In this document: piece by piece, positions 46,013 to 54,430 of the stretch
How the letters are laid out: each line of letters begins with the position of its first letter
Numbering within the stretch: the stretch's first letter is position 1
Assembly (NCBI GenBank): GCA_036306585.1
Contig: JAXJZF010000004.1
Span: 124,001-188,000, forward strand
Direction: 5' to 3'
Length of the DNA stretch: 64,000 bases
Origin: Aphodovivens sp036306585
GTDB taxonomy: Bacteria > Actinomycetota > Coriobacteriia > Coriobacteriales > Eggerthellaceae
The notes under the pieces: model-generated
Databases searched by the model: none
Told to the model about the DNA's origin: nothing
The model's input: the letters and a program-made list of their open reading frames with translations, nothing else
Translations under genes and position numbers: made by a program

Positions 46013-47734
46013 ATGAATCTGCCCAAGGGGCAGCTGACCGCGCGCGGCGTCGCCATCGGCGTCGTGGGATGCGTGGTCATCACAGCTGCATCTGCCTACA
46101 CGGCGCTCAAGATGGGAGCGCTGCCGTGGCCCATCGTTTTCGCGGCGATCGTCGCGCTCTTCTTCTTGAAAGCCCTGAACAAAGGCCATGCCGATTTGCA
46201 TGAGGCCAACGTTACGCATACCGTGATGTCAGCAGGCTCCATGGTTGCAGGCGGCCTTGCCTTCACCATCCCCGGAGCCTGGATGCTGGGTTATACCGAC
46301 CAAACCGATTGGTCCCAGCTTCTAGCGGTCGCGCTCGGCGGCACTATTCTAGGGTCCATCGCCACCATCCCTATCCGCAAGCGCTTCATCGCGGAGGAGC
46401 CTTTGGAGTTCCCCATCGGGCAGGCGGCGGCGCAAACGCTTTTGGCGGGCGAGACGGGCGGCTCCACCGGTCGCAGGCTGTTCGGCGCCCTGGGGCTCGC
46501 CGGCATCTACACGTGGCTGCGCGACGGCATCGGGCTGCTTCCCACGGTGTTTTTCTCCGGCATCTCCTTTCCCGGGGTGTCGTTCGGCTTGTACAATTCG
46601 CCGCTCATGATGTCGATGGGCTTTCTGGTGGGCACGTCGTCGGTGCTCGTATGGTTCGCCGGCGCGCTTTTGGGAAGTTTCGGCGTGATCGCAGGCGGCG
46701 CTGCGGCTGGGCTTTGGGACACCGCTACGGGGCAGGGGATCGCATCGAGCCTGGGCATGGGTGCCATGATGGGCTGCGGTTTGGGCGTGGTGCTGAAGCT
46801 CGTGGCGGGAAAGGCGTGGGCTGCGCTTAAGGGGCGCTCTGACGTCGATTCCCGCAAGGCGGACCGGAGCGGGGAAGGTGCTTCCGACGCCTCGGCTGGT
46901 CACGTCTCCGCACGCCGTTTCAAGATGACGGCAGGGCTCATCGCTCTGTGCGCGGCGGCGGTCGCGTTGGTGCTATGCTTGGTGCTGGGCTTCAGCCCGT
47001 TGGTGTCCGTCATAGTGGTAGCGCTCTCGTTCGTCTCCTGCGCGATGGCGGCGCAAAGCTGTGGACAGACGGGTATCGACCCGATGGAGATTTTCGGTCT
47101 CATCGTTCTGCTGTTCGTCGCCGCGTTCTCCGGATCCACGCAGGTGCAGCTGTTCTACGTCGCGGGCGTGATCGCGGTGGCATGCGGTCTCGCGGGCGAC
47201 GTCATGTACGATTTCAAAGCCGGCCGCATCCTGGGGACCGATTGGCGAGCGCAGTGGATCGGCCAGGTCATCGGCGCCGTCGTGGGTGCGCTGGTTTCGG
47301 TGGCGGTGATGATGGTGCTGCTCGCCGCCTACGGGGCGGACGCCTTCGGGCCTCAGGGCAGCTTCGTCGCGGCGCAGGCATCGGTGGTGGCCACGATGGT
47401 GTCGGGCATCCCATCGGTCCCGGCGTTTCTGGTGGGCTTAGCCGCGGGCATGCTGCTGTATTTCGCGAAAGCCCCGGCGATGATGCTAGGCTTGGGCATC
47501 TATCTGCCGTTTTACATGTCGTTCGCGGCGTTTTTGGGGACCATGGTCAAGCTGGCGTACAATGCGGTGTGCAAACGCCGCCGAGCGCGTGCAGGAGAAG
47601 GATATGGCGAAGAGGCTCGCATGCGCGACGAGCAGACGGGCCTGGTCGTTGCCAGCGGCATCATCGGCGGTGAGTCAGTGGTAGGCGTCCTTGTGGCGCT
47701 GTTCGCGATAGTCGCGGGTGTCGTGGCGGGATAA
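46013..47734 (+). CDS. OPT-family oligopeptide transporter
   Basis: A 573-residue membrane protein with about 14 hydrophobic helices. The first segment RGVAIGVVGCVVITAASAYTALKMGALPWP (partly quoted: SAYTALKMGALPWP) and EANVTHTVMSAGSMVAGG are hallmarks of the OPT family, which imports peptides or metal chelates. A soluble linker (about 275-305) splits two halves. ATG 46013 follows CGAAGGAGC. Substrate unknown. Confidence 0.9.
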   Translation: MNLPKGQLTARGVAIGVVGCVVITAASAYTALKMGALPWPIVFAAIVALFFLKALNKGHADLHEANVTHTVMSAGSMVAGGLAFTIPGAWMLGYTDQTDWSQLLAVALGGTILGSIATIPIRKRFIAEEPLEFPIGQAAAQTLLAGETGGSTGRRLFGALGLAGIYTWLRDGIGLLPTVFFSGISFPGVSFGLYNSPLMMSMGFLVGTSSVLVWFAGALLGSFGVIAGGAAAGLWDTATGQGIASSLGMGAMMGCGLGVVLKLVAGKAWAALKGRSDVDSRKADRSGEGASDASAGHVSARRFKMTAGLIALCAAAVALVLCLVLGFSPLVSVIVVALSFVSCAMAAQSCGQTGIDPMEIFGLIVLLFVAAFSGSTQVQLFYVAGVIAVACGLAGDVMYDFKAGRILGTDWRAQWIGQVIGAVVGALVSVAVMMVLLAAYGADAFGPQGSFVAAQASVVATMVSGIPSVPAFLVGLAAGMLLYFAKAPAMMLGLGIYLPFYMSFAAFLGTMVKLAYNAVCKRRRARAGEGYGEEARMRDEQTGLVVASGIIGGESVVGVLVALFAIVAGVVAG

Positions 47735-47746
47735 TGGAGGTGCGGT

Positions 47747-48571
47747 ATGGCTCAGCGCTTAGGGGAAGAAGCCTCCGACAACCTGGTTCTTGCGGTGGAT
47801 GCCGGAAACACGCGCATCGTGATGGGTGCGTTCGACGGCACCGAATTGCTTGCTTCATGGAGCATCACAGCCCCTGCCTCCTTAACCGATGATGAGGCGT
47901 ATGCGGCAGTGTCGAGCGCGCTGGGCTTCATGGCGCAATCGGTCGGGCGCGTGTCTTTGGACGTGACGGGCTCGATTCTGGCGTCGGTGGTGCCCCATCT
48001 CAGCCAGCCGCTCTCTTCTGCGCTGCGCTGCGTGACGGATCGCCGTCCTTTGACCGTGGGGCCCGGGTTGAAAACCGGCATCAAGATGAAGTACCGCGAC
48101 CCTGCCGAGTTGGGAGCCGACCGCATCGCCGATATCGCGGGCGCGCTTGATCGCTACGAGCCGCCGTTCATCGTCATCGATTTGGGCACCACCACCAACT
48201 TCGAGGTGGTTGATGCCGATGGCGCGTTCATCGGCGGTATCATCGCCCCCGGCATGGCGTTGGGTGCGCAGTCACTGTCCGAGCATGCCGCCAAGTTGCC
48301 GGCGGTCGACATCGCTGCTCCGAGGGACGTTGTGGGGTCTTGCACACGCGAGGCCATTCAATCCGGCGTCGTGCTGGGTGAGGTTGCCCGCATAGACGGG
48401 CTGGTCTCGATGATTCGCCAGGGGCATCCCGCCGACTTCCGCGTGATCGCGACGGGGTCCAACGCCTCCTCGCTCGTCCCGCTTCTCCAATGCGGGGCAT
48501 CGCGGGATCCCGATCTGACGCTGCATGGATTGGCTGTGCTGTATTCTCTCAACCGCAAAGCACGTTCATAG
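47747..48571 (+). CDS. coaX: Type III pantothenate kinase
   Basis: A 274-residue CoaX phosphorylating pantothenate, the first CoA step; ASKHA fold. DAGNTRIVMGAFDG (phosphate loop), LGADRIADIAGAL and IDLGTTTNFEVV are present. ATG 47747 lies after a GGAGGTGCGG site, 12 bases after the OPT gene. A strong terminator follows. Confidence 0.93.
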   Translation: MAQRLGEEASDNLVLAVDAGNTRIVMGAFDGTELLASWSITAPASLTDDEAYAAVSSALGFMAQSVGRVSLDVTGSILASVVPHLSQPLSSALRCVTDRRPLTVGPGLKTGIKMKYRDPAELGADRIADIAGALDRYEPPFIVIDLGTTTNFEVVDADGAFIGGIIAPGMALGAQSLSEHAAKLPAVDIAAPRDVVGSCTREAIQSGVVLGEVARIDGLVSMIRQGHPADFRVIATGSNASSLVPLLQCGASRDPDLTLHGLAVLYSLNRKARS

Positions 48572-48573
48572 GG

Positions 48574-48603
48574 AAGGCCGCCGTCTTCGGGACGGCGGCC
48601 TTT
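48574..48603 (+). terminator. Terminator after coaX
   Basis: A 12-bp stem AAGGCCGCCGTC / GACGGCGGCCTT with a 5-base loop and a following T. Confidence 0.88.
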
Positions 48604-48647
48604 CTCAAGGTTAGGTGCGTTTCAGGCTGTCGTTGCCCGATTTGCCC

Positions 48648-50567
48648 CTACTTGCGGTAGCGGGACACGTTCATGGCGCGCATCGCGTTGAGGATGGCTA
48701 TCACCGCCACGCCCACGTCGCCGAACACGGCCAGCCACATGTTGGCGATGCCCACGGCAGCCAGCACCAGGATGATGGCCTTCACCGCAAGGGCGAACAC
48801 GATATTCTCCCACACGATGCCCATGGTGCGGCGCGCAAGGCGGATGGCCTTGGAGATGTTGGAGGGCTTGTCGTCCATCAGCACCACGTCTGCCGCTTCG
48901 ATGGCTGCATCGGATCCCATGGCTCCCATGGCGATGCCCACATCGGCGCGGGTGAGCACCGGGGCGTCGTTGATGCCGTCACCCACGAACGCCAGCTGGC
49001 CTTCGCCGTGCTTCGCTTCCAGCAGCGCCTCGACCTTGTCCACCTTGTCTTCGGGCAGCAGCTGGGCGTGCACTTCGTCGATGCCCAGCCTGTCCGCGAC
49101 CGCCTGAGCCACGTCGGCGCGGTCGCCAGTGAGCATGACGCACTTCTTCACACCGGCCTCATGCAGTGACCGGATGGTCTCTTCGGCATCTTCTTTCACC
49201 ACGTCGGCGATAACGATATGCCCGACGTAGTTTCCGTCTACGTTCACATGCAGGATCGTTCCGGTTAGCTCGCAGTCGTGCCATGGACTACCGCTTTTTG
49301 CCATCAGCTTGTTGTTGCCGACAATGACGGTCCGCTCGTTGACTATCGCCTGTACGCCGTGCCCCGAGACCTCCTTGGCCTCGCGGATGCGTCGCTGGTC
49401 AATCTCGCCCGTGTACGCCTGGCGCAGCGAAACAGCGATGGGGTGGTTCGAGAACGCTTCCGCATGCGCGGCATGCATCAGCACGAAATCGGGATCGATG
49501 CCGGCTTCGGGGTGAATGGCAACTACGTCGAACGAGCCGCTGGTGAGCGTGCCGGTCTTGTCGAACACCATGGTGTCAACCTTCGACAGCAGTTCCAGGT
49601 AGTTGGAACCCTTCACCAGGATACCCAGCTTGGACGCGCCGCCGATGCCGCCGAAGAAAGAGAGCGGCACGCTGATGACCAGGGCGCACGGGCACGAAAC
49701 CACCAGGAAGGTGAGGCCGCGCAGAATCCAATCGCTCCAAGCGCCCAATCCCAGCAGCGGCGGCACCGCAGCCAGCAGCACGGCGGCTCCGGTGACGATG
49801 GGGGTGTAGTAGCGGGCAAAGCGGGTGATGAAGTTCTCGGTCTTCGCCTTCTTCTCGGCGGCGTTCTCCACCAACTCGAGGATGCGTGCGACGGTCGATT
49901 CGCCGTAGGGCTTGGTGGTTTTGATGCGCAGCACGCCAGTCATGTTGACGCAGCCCGAAATGACGTCTTCGCCTTCCTCCACATGGCGGGGGATGCTCTC
50001 GCCGGTAAGCGCCGCGGTGTCCAATTGCGAGGTGCCGCCGATGACGATTCCATCGATGGGCACGCGCTCGCCGGGCTTGACCACGATGATGCTGCCGGGC
50101 TCGACCTCGTCCGGGCCGACCTCTTGGATCTCGCCGTCCATCTCAACGTTGGCGAAGTCGGGCGCGATGTCCATCATGTCGGCGATGGATTTGCGGCTTT
50201 TGCCGACCGCGTAGCTCTGAAACAGCTCGCCTACTTGGTAGAACAGCATGACGGCGGCGCCTTCTGCCATATGCGGGTCGGTGTCGGGGAACGCCACCAT
50301 GGCGAATGCGCCGATCGTGGCGATGCTCATCAGGAAGTTCTCGTCGAACACCTGGCCATGGCCGATGTTGCGCGCCGCCTTCCACAGCACGTCGTAGCCC
50401 GCGATGAGGTAAGGAACCAGGAAAATGGCGAATTCCACCCACACCGCGGTCGTGTGGTCGGCAAACCAGCTTCCGAGTGGCAGCAGCTCGGTCACGCACA
50501 AGGCGATGAAGAACAATGCGAGCGCCACGACGATGCGTGCAAGCCATCGCTTTTGCTTCTTGCTCAT
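48648..50567 (-). CDS. Zn/Cd-type P1B ATPase
   Basis: A 639-residue P-type ATPase exporting Zn, Cd or Pb. Motifs: CPC in SCPCALVISVPLSFFGG (membrane metal site), the phosphorylated Asp in DKTGTLTSG, TGES in LTGESIP, and a C-terminal DGINDAPVLTRADVGIAMG hinge. No N-terminal metal-binding domain; that domain is a separate gene at 50647. ATG 50567 follows AAGGAGAATC. The SmtB-like repressor two genes upstream supports zinc. Confidence 0.93.
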   Translation of the reverse strand: MSKKQKRWLARIVVALALFFIALCVTELLPLGSWFADHTTAVWVEFAIFLVPYLIAGYDVLWKAARNIGHGQVFDENFLMSIATIGAFAMVAFPDTDPHMAEGAAVMLFYQVGELFQSYAVGKSRKSIADMMDIAPDFANVEMDGEIQEVGPDEVEPGSIIVVKPGERVPIDGIVIGGTSQLDTAALTGESIPRHVEEGEDVISGCVNMTGVLRIKTTKPYGESTVARILELVENAAEKKAKTENFITRFARYYTPIVTGAAVLLAAVPPLLGLGAWSDWILRGLTFLVVSCPCALVISVPLSFFGGIGGASKLGILVKGSNYLELLSKVDTMVFDKTGTLTSGSFDVVAIHPEAGIDPDFVLMHAAHAEAFSNHPIAVSLRQAYTGEIDQRRIREAKEVSGHGVQAIVNERTVIVGNNKLMAKSGSPWHDCELTGTILHVNVDGNYVGHIVIADVVKEDAEETIRSLHEAGVKKCVMLTGDRADVAQAVADRLGIDEVHAQLLPEDKVDKVEALLEAKHGEGQLAFVGDGINDAPVLTRADVGIAMGAMGSDAAIEAADVVLMDDKPSNISKAIRLARRTMGIVWENIVFALAVKAIILVLAAVGIANMWLAVFGDVGVAVIAILNAMRAMNVSRYRK

Positions 50568-50646
50568 TCCGATTCTCCTTAATGATGGTAACGGGCGCTC
50601 GGACCTCAAGAACCTTGCGCCCGAGCGGGGACTATGGGACGGGGCT

Positions 50647-50865
50647 CTAGCGAATGATCATGCAATCGGGCTCGATTTTGGCGCACACGCGCTGCGCTTC
50701 ATCGACAATGTCGTTGAAGCGTCCTTCGTCGGCGACAAGCGTCAGTTTTTGCGTCATGAAGCTGACCGTCGCCTTCTCCACGCCGTCGATCCTGTTGATG
50801 GCGTCTTCCATCTTCGCAGCGCAGTTGGCGCAATCCAGATCCTGCAGTTTGAACGACTTCCTCAT
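50647..50865 (-). CDS. Stand-alone HMA heavy-metal-binding protein
   Basis: A 72-residue ferredoxin-like HMA protein. DLDCANCAAKMEDAINRIDGV holds the CxxC metal site typical of Zn/Cd ATPase N-terminal domains (DLDCANCAAKM). ATG 50865 follows GAAAGGACC. It lies between the repressor and the ATPase and is best read as the detached metal-binding domain or a chaperone for it. Confidence 0.9.
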   Translation of the reverse strand: MRKSFKLQDLDCANCAAKMEDAINRIDGVEKATVSFMTQKLTLVADEGRFNDIVDEAQRVCAKIEPDCMIIR

Positions 50866-50959
50866 GATGGGTCCTTTCGGGTTGATGCGGTTCATCTTGC
50901 GAACCTGGCGCCTCGGCGGGCGCCAGAATGGTTCCATGATTGATTGCGGCGGTGTACGC

Positions 50960-51475
50960 CTATTCGCATATGTGGGTCATTCCCTGCGCGAGCATGGTGT
51001 ACACATGATCGTCGGACAGCGAGTAGATCACGTTCTTGCCGTCGCGCTGGAATTTCACCAGGCGGGCTTGGCGGAGGGAGCGGAGCTGGTGCGAAACCGC
51101 GCTTTGCGTCGCGCCGATGAGCTCTGCGATTTCCGCAACGCAGCGATCGCGCTCCATCAGCGCGTATAGGATCTTGATGCGCGTCGTATCGCCGAATACC
51201 TTGAACAGGTCGGCCAGATCGTAGAGCAGCTCCTCGTCGGGCATCCCGTCATGCGCCACTGAGCCGTTGCGATCGCCGGTAGAGGCTGCGTGTGCGTTTG
51301 CATGTCGATGTTGGACGGGATCGTTGTCGTGCGCGGTTGGAGCATCGGCGCCGGCCGCGTGCGCATCAGCCCGGGTTGCGATACCGCCAACCTGGCCTTC
51401 GAGTGCCTTCGAAGCGCCTGCTGCGTCCTCCCGGGTCTCAGGCGCATCTTCGCAAATAATATCCATGTCAGCCAT
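50960..51475 (-). CDS. ArsR/SmtB-family zinc-responsive repressor
   Basis: A 171-residue winged-helix repressor with GATQSAVSHQLRSLRQARLV as recognition helix. The alpha-5 metal site reads DDHVYT...THICE, giving D-x-H-x10-H-x2-E, the exact Zn ligand spacing of SmtB/CzrA. Unusually, about 75 residues precede the domain, with seven His in the disordered 30-75 part (QHRHANAH). ATG 51475 follows GAAAGGTTCG. Likely releases the operator when Zn rises. Confidence 0.9.
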   Translation of the reverse strand: MADMDIICEDAPETREDAAGASKALEGQVGGIATRADAHAAGADAPTAHDNDPVQHRHANAHAASTGDRNGSVAHDGMPDEELLYDLADLFKVFGDTTRIKILYALMERDRCVAEIAELIGATQSAVSHQLRSLRQARLVKFQRDGKNVIYSLSDDHVYTMLAQGMTHICE

Positions 51476-51488
51476 TGCGAACCTTTCA

Positions 51489-51515
51489 ACATATGAACAA
51501 CCGTTCACAAGTATA
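51489..51515. promoter_or_regulatory. SmtB/CzrA-type operator
   Basis: TGAACAACCGTTCA (51493-51506) is a 5-bp dyad inside ATATGAACA...GTTCACAAGTAT, close to the known ATATGAACA-N-TGTTCATAT box. It lies 14 bases upstream of the repressor start, as expected for autoregulation and control of the ATPase. Confidence 0.75.
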
Positions 51516-51979
51516 AACAGCGCATGGAGGCTGTCAACAGAGTTACCGGAAGTCGTACGGAACCCGTCCGACATGTTCGATTACGCCAGCAACCAAAGCA
51601 TTGTTTGCGATTCGAAACAATGGTTTAATCGATCTTAGTGCTTCGGTCCAATCATTAGCTTTTTGTTTGCGACTGCCAGCAACGTTTGCAGAGGGGGGTT
51701 GCACCATGCGGGATTGCAATACGGCTCAGGAAAGGGTGTGCAGCGCTATATGCTCTTGGAACGGTATACGGCGCATAACGCACGGAAGGGGCGCGCTCCG
51801 CAATGCGTGACCCGTGACTCGGTCGCACGAATCATGGATGCGAAATTCAACCGCGAAAAAACTTGTGAAACAGATTAATGAAATAGGAACCTTCGAAACG
51901 GTTTTAGGTAACGGGGCATATGGCATATCTTGAGAAACCGTGCGTTACGAACCGGGGTGGGGCTGGAAGCCCGAAAGAA
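51516..51979. other. Gene-free, AT-richer region before tRNA-Asp
   Basis: About 460 bases with no supported gene. CATTGTTT (51599-51606) and AAACAATG (51615-51622) form a perfect 8-base dyad. GCCAGCAAC (51585, 51675) and TTGTTTGCGA (51601, 51663) each occur twice in swapped order. Composition is lower in GC than neighbours. Short frames on the plus strand lack ribosome sites. Confidence 0.4.
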
Positions 51980-52002
51980 AAAAGGGGCCAAAGGCCCCTT
52001 TT
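51980..52002. terminator. Terminator after tRNA-Asp
   Basis: A 10-bp stem AAAAGGGGCC / GGCCCCTTTT with a 3-base AAA loop; on the minus strand the T-run TTTTTTC follows. It also has a T-rich side on the plus strand. Confidence 0.92.
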
Positions 52003-52010
52003 AATTTCGA

Positions 52011-52087
<77 letters not shown>

Positions 52088-52202
52088 AGGTGTTTTGCTT
52101 CCTTCCGAAGCAGCGACGGATATATTACCGGAACTCAAAAGCGCTTGCAATACCTAATTTCAAACTTTTTTGCGACATTTTGTTAGTCGATGTTTGCCGA
52201 TT

Positions 52203-52214
52203 GGACAGCTGTCC
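52203..52214. promoter_or_regulatory. Palindrome before the ABC exporter promoter
   Basis: GGACAGCTGTCC is a perfect 12-base palindrome located 20 bases before the -10 box, where a repressor or activator could bind. Its owner is unknown; no regulator gene is adjacent. Confidence 0.4.
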
Positions 52215-52234
52215 TTTTTCCATCGTTGCAAAAG

Positions 52235-52240
52235 TATAAT
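52235..52240 (+). promoter_or_regulatory. -10 box of the ABC exporter operon
   Basis: A perfect TATAAT 27 bases before the GTG start. The -35 (TCCTTT) is poor, so activation or regulation at the adjacent palindrome is possible. Confidence 0.55.
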
Positions 52241-52267
52241 GGGTAACTCAAAAACGAAAGGGGAGCC

Positions 52268-54430
52268 GTGCGTATCATTTCATATCTCAGGCGCTCGCTT
52301 GGAGCGGTCGCCCTCATAGTCTTGCTGCTTATCGTGCAGGCGTTCGCCGACTTGTCGCTTCCGCGCTACACTTCCGACATCGTGGATGTGGGCATCCAGC
52401 AATCGGGCATCGAGCATGTGGCCATGGACGTCATGAGCGAGGACACGTTCGAAGCGGTGTGCTTGCTGTCTTCGGAAACCGACGAGCAGACCTTGCGGCA
52501 AACCTACCAGCTGCAGGACGACGGTCTTATGCATCGCGCGGCAGACAGTAGCTCGAGCGTCGAACAGCTCGATTCGATACTCCAGTTCCCGTTGGCCGCT
52601 GTCCATTTTGCCGATCAGATGGGAATGGACGTCCAGCAGCTTCTGCAGGCCTACCGGTCCGGCGTCGTCGCCAAAGATCAGGTGCTTCAGCAAATCGACC
52701 AGGTGCGCTCCCAGCTGGACGACGGCGCCAAGGCGCTGCTCGAGCAGCAATCCATCGAAGCCGCGAAAGTCGAATACACCGCCATCGGCTACGACGTGAC
52801 GGCCATGCAGATGGGCTACCTGCTGAAGATGGGCGCCATCATGTTGGGAATCACCGCAGTGGGCATGCTCGCTGCGATCGGCGTGGGCTACCTCGCTTCG
52901 CGTACGGCGGCGCGCATCGGCCGCAACCTTCGCCAGCGCTTGTTCGAGCGCGTCGTCGCGTTCTCCGACAAGGAGGTGCAGGGCTTCTCGGCGGCGTCGC
53001 TCATCACGCGAGGCACCAACGACGTCCAGCAGATCCAGATGGTCACCGTGATGCTGCTGCGCATGGTGCTGTACGCGCCTATCCTCGCCATCGGCGGCAT
53101 CGTCATGGTGTCCACCACCAATGCCGCGATGAGCTGGATCATCGTATTGGCGGTGGCGTGCTTGTTCCTCGTCGTGGGCTTTCTCATGTTCTTTGCCATG
53201 CCGAAGTTCCGCATCATGCAGAAGCTCATCGACCGCGTCAACCTGGTTGCGCGCGAGATGCTCACGGGTCTGCCGGTCATTCGCGCGTTCGACCGGCAGG
53301 AGTTCGAGCAGAAGCGCTTCGATGAAGCCAGCTCCAAGCTGTACCGCACGCAGCTGTTCACCAACCGTGTGATGGCGTTCATGCAGCCTTCCATGATGCT
53401 CATCATGAACGGGGTGAGCGTGCTGATCGTCTGGATTGGCGGCGGTTATATCGACAACGGCGTCATCCAAACCGGCGACATGATCGCGTTCATCTCGTAC
53501 TCCATGACAATCATCGCATCGTTCCTGATCATCGGTATGGTCTCCATCATGCTGCCTCGCGCCGACGTTGCTGCGCAGCGCGTGAACGAAGTGCTCGAAT
53601 GCCAGCCGGTCATCGTCGACCCTGCCTCCCCGCGCGATGCCGAACTGCCCGCCGCCGTCGGAGCGTGCATCGAATTCAATGACGTTTCGTTCGCCTACAA
53701 CGACGAGGAAGGCCAGGCGCAGGAGCCGGTGCTGCAGCACGTTACGTTCAAGGTCGCGCCCGGCACGGTGTGCGCCATCGTGGGTTCCACCGGTTCGGGC
53801 AAATCGACGGCGGTGAAGCTGATCGAGCGCTTCTACGATGTGACGGCCGGGTCGGTGAAGGTCGACGGCGTGGATGTCCGCGAGCTTTCGCAGAAGGCCC
53901 TGCGCCAGTCCATCGCCTACGTTCCCCAGAAGGCGTTTCTGTTTTCGGGAACCATCGACAGCAACATCGCCTACGCCGACGCCGGGATGCCCGATGAGCG
54001 CGTGCAGGAGGCTGCTGCCATCGCGCAATCATCCGATTTTATCTCCGAGAAGGAGGACGGGTTCGAAAGCGCCGTCTCGCAAGGCGGCACCAACGTGTCG
54101 GGCGGCCAGCGTCAGCGTCTCTGCATCGCCCGCGCTGTCGCCGCCGGCTCGCGCGCGCTGCTGTTTGACGATAGCTTCTCGGCCTTGGACTACAGGACCG
54201 ACTCGAACCTGCGCCACGCGCTGCGCGCCCACCTGGGTGACCGCACGGTGGTCATCGTCGCGCAGCGCATCTCGACTGTCATGGACGCCGATCAGATCGT
54301 GGTGCTGGATGAAGGCCGCATGGTCGGCCTCGGAACGCATGAGGAACTCATGGAAACCTGCGAGGAATACCGCGAGATCGCGTATTCACAGCTATCGGAA
54401 GAGGAGTTGAAAGGGGGTGGTGCCGCATGA
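52268..54430 (+). CDS. ABC exporter half-transporter, subunit 1 (degenerate site)
   Basis: A 720-residue MdlA-like exporter: membrane domain then ATPase. Between helices 1 and 2 is an extra ~140-residue loop (about 40-185). Walker A GSTGSGKST near 506 and signature NVSGGQRQR near 609 are good, but Walker B reads LLFDDSFSALD, with Asp in place of the catalytic Glu. This is the usual non-hydrolysing site of heterodimers such as TM287/288. GTG start. It overlaps subunit 2 by four bases (ATGA). Confidence 0.92.
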   Translation: MRIISYLRRSLGAVALIVLLLIVQAFADLSLPRYTSDIVDVGIQQSGIEHVAMDVMSEDTFEAVCLLSSETDEQTLRQTYQLQDDGLMHRAADSSSSVEQLDSILQFPLAAVHFADQMGMDVQQLLQAYRSGVVAKDQVLQQIDQVRSQLDDGAKALLEQQSIEAAKVEYTAIGYDVTAMQMGYLLKMGAIMLGITAVGMLAAIGVGYLASRTAARIGRNLRQRLFERVVAFSDKEVQGFSAASLITRGTNDVQQIQMVTVMLLRMVLYAPILAIGGIVMVSTTNAAMSWIIVLAVACLFLVVGFLMFFAMPKFRIMQKLIDRVNLVAREMLTGLPVIRAFDRQEFEQKRFDEASSKLYRTQLFTNRVMAFMQPSMMLIMNGVSVLIVWIGGGYIDNGVIQTGDMIAFISYSMTIIASFLIIGMVSIMLPRADVAAQRVNEVLECQPVIVDPASPRDAELPAAVGACIEFNDVSFAYNDEEGQAQEPVLQHVTFKVAPGTVCAIVGSTGSGKSTAVKLIERFYDVTAGSVKVDGVDVRELSQKALRQSIAYVPQKAFLFSGTIDSNIAYADAGMPDERVQEAAAIAQSSDFISEKEDGFESAVSQGGTNVSGGQRQRLCIARAVAAGSRALLFDDSFSALDYRTDSNLRHALRAHLGDRTVVIVAQRISTVMDADQIVVLDEGRMVGLGTHEELMETCEEYREIAYSQLSEEELKGGGAA

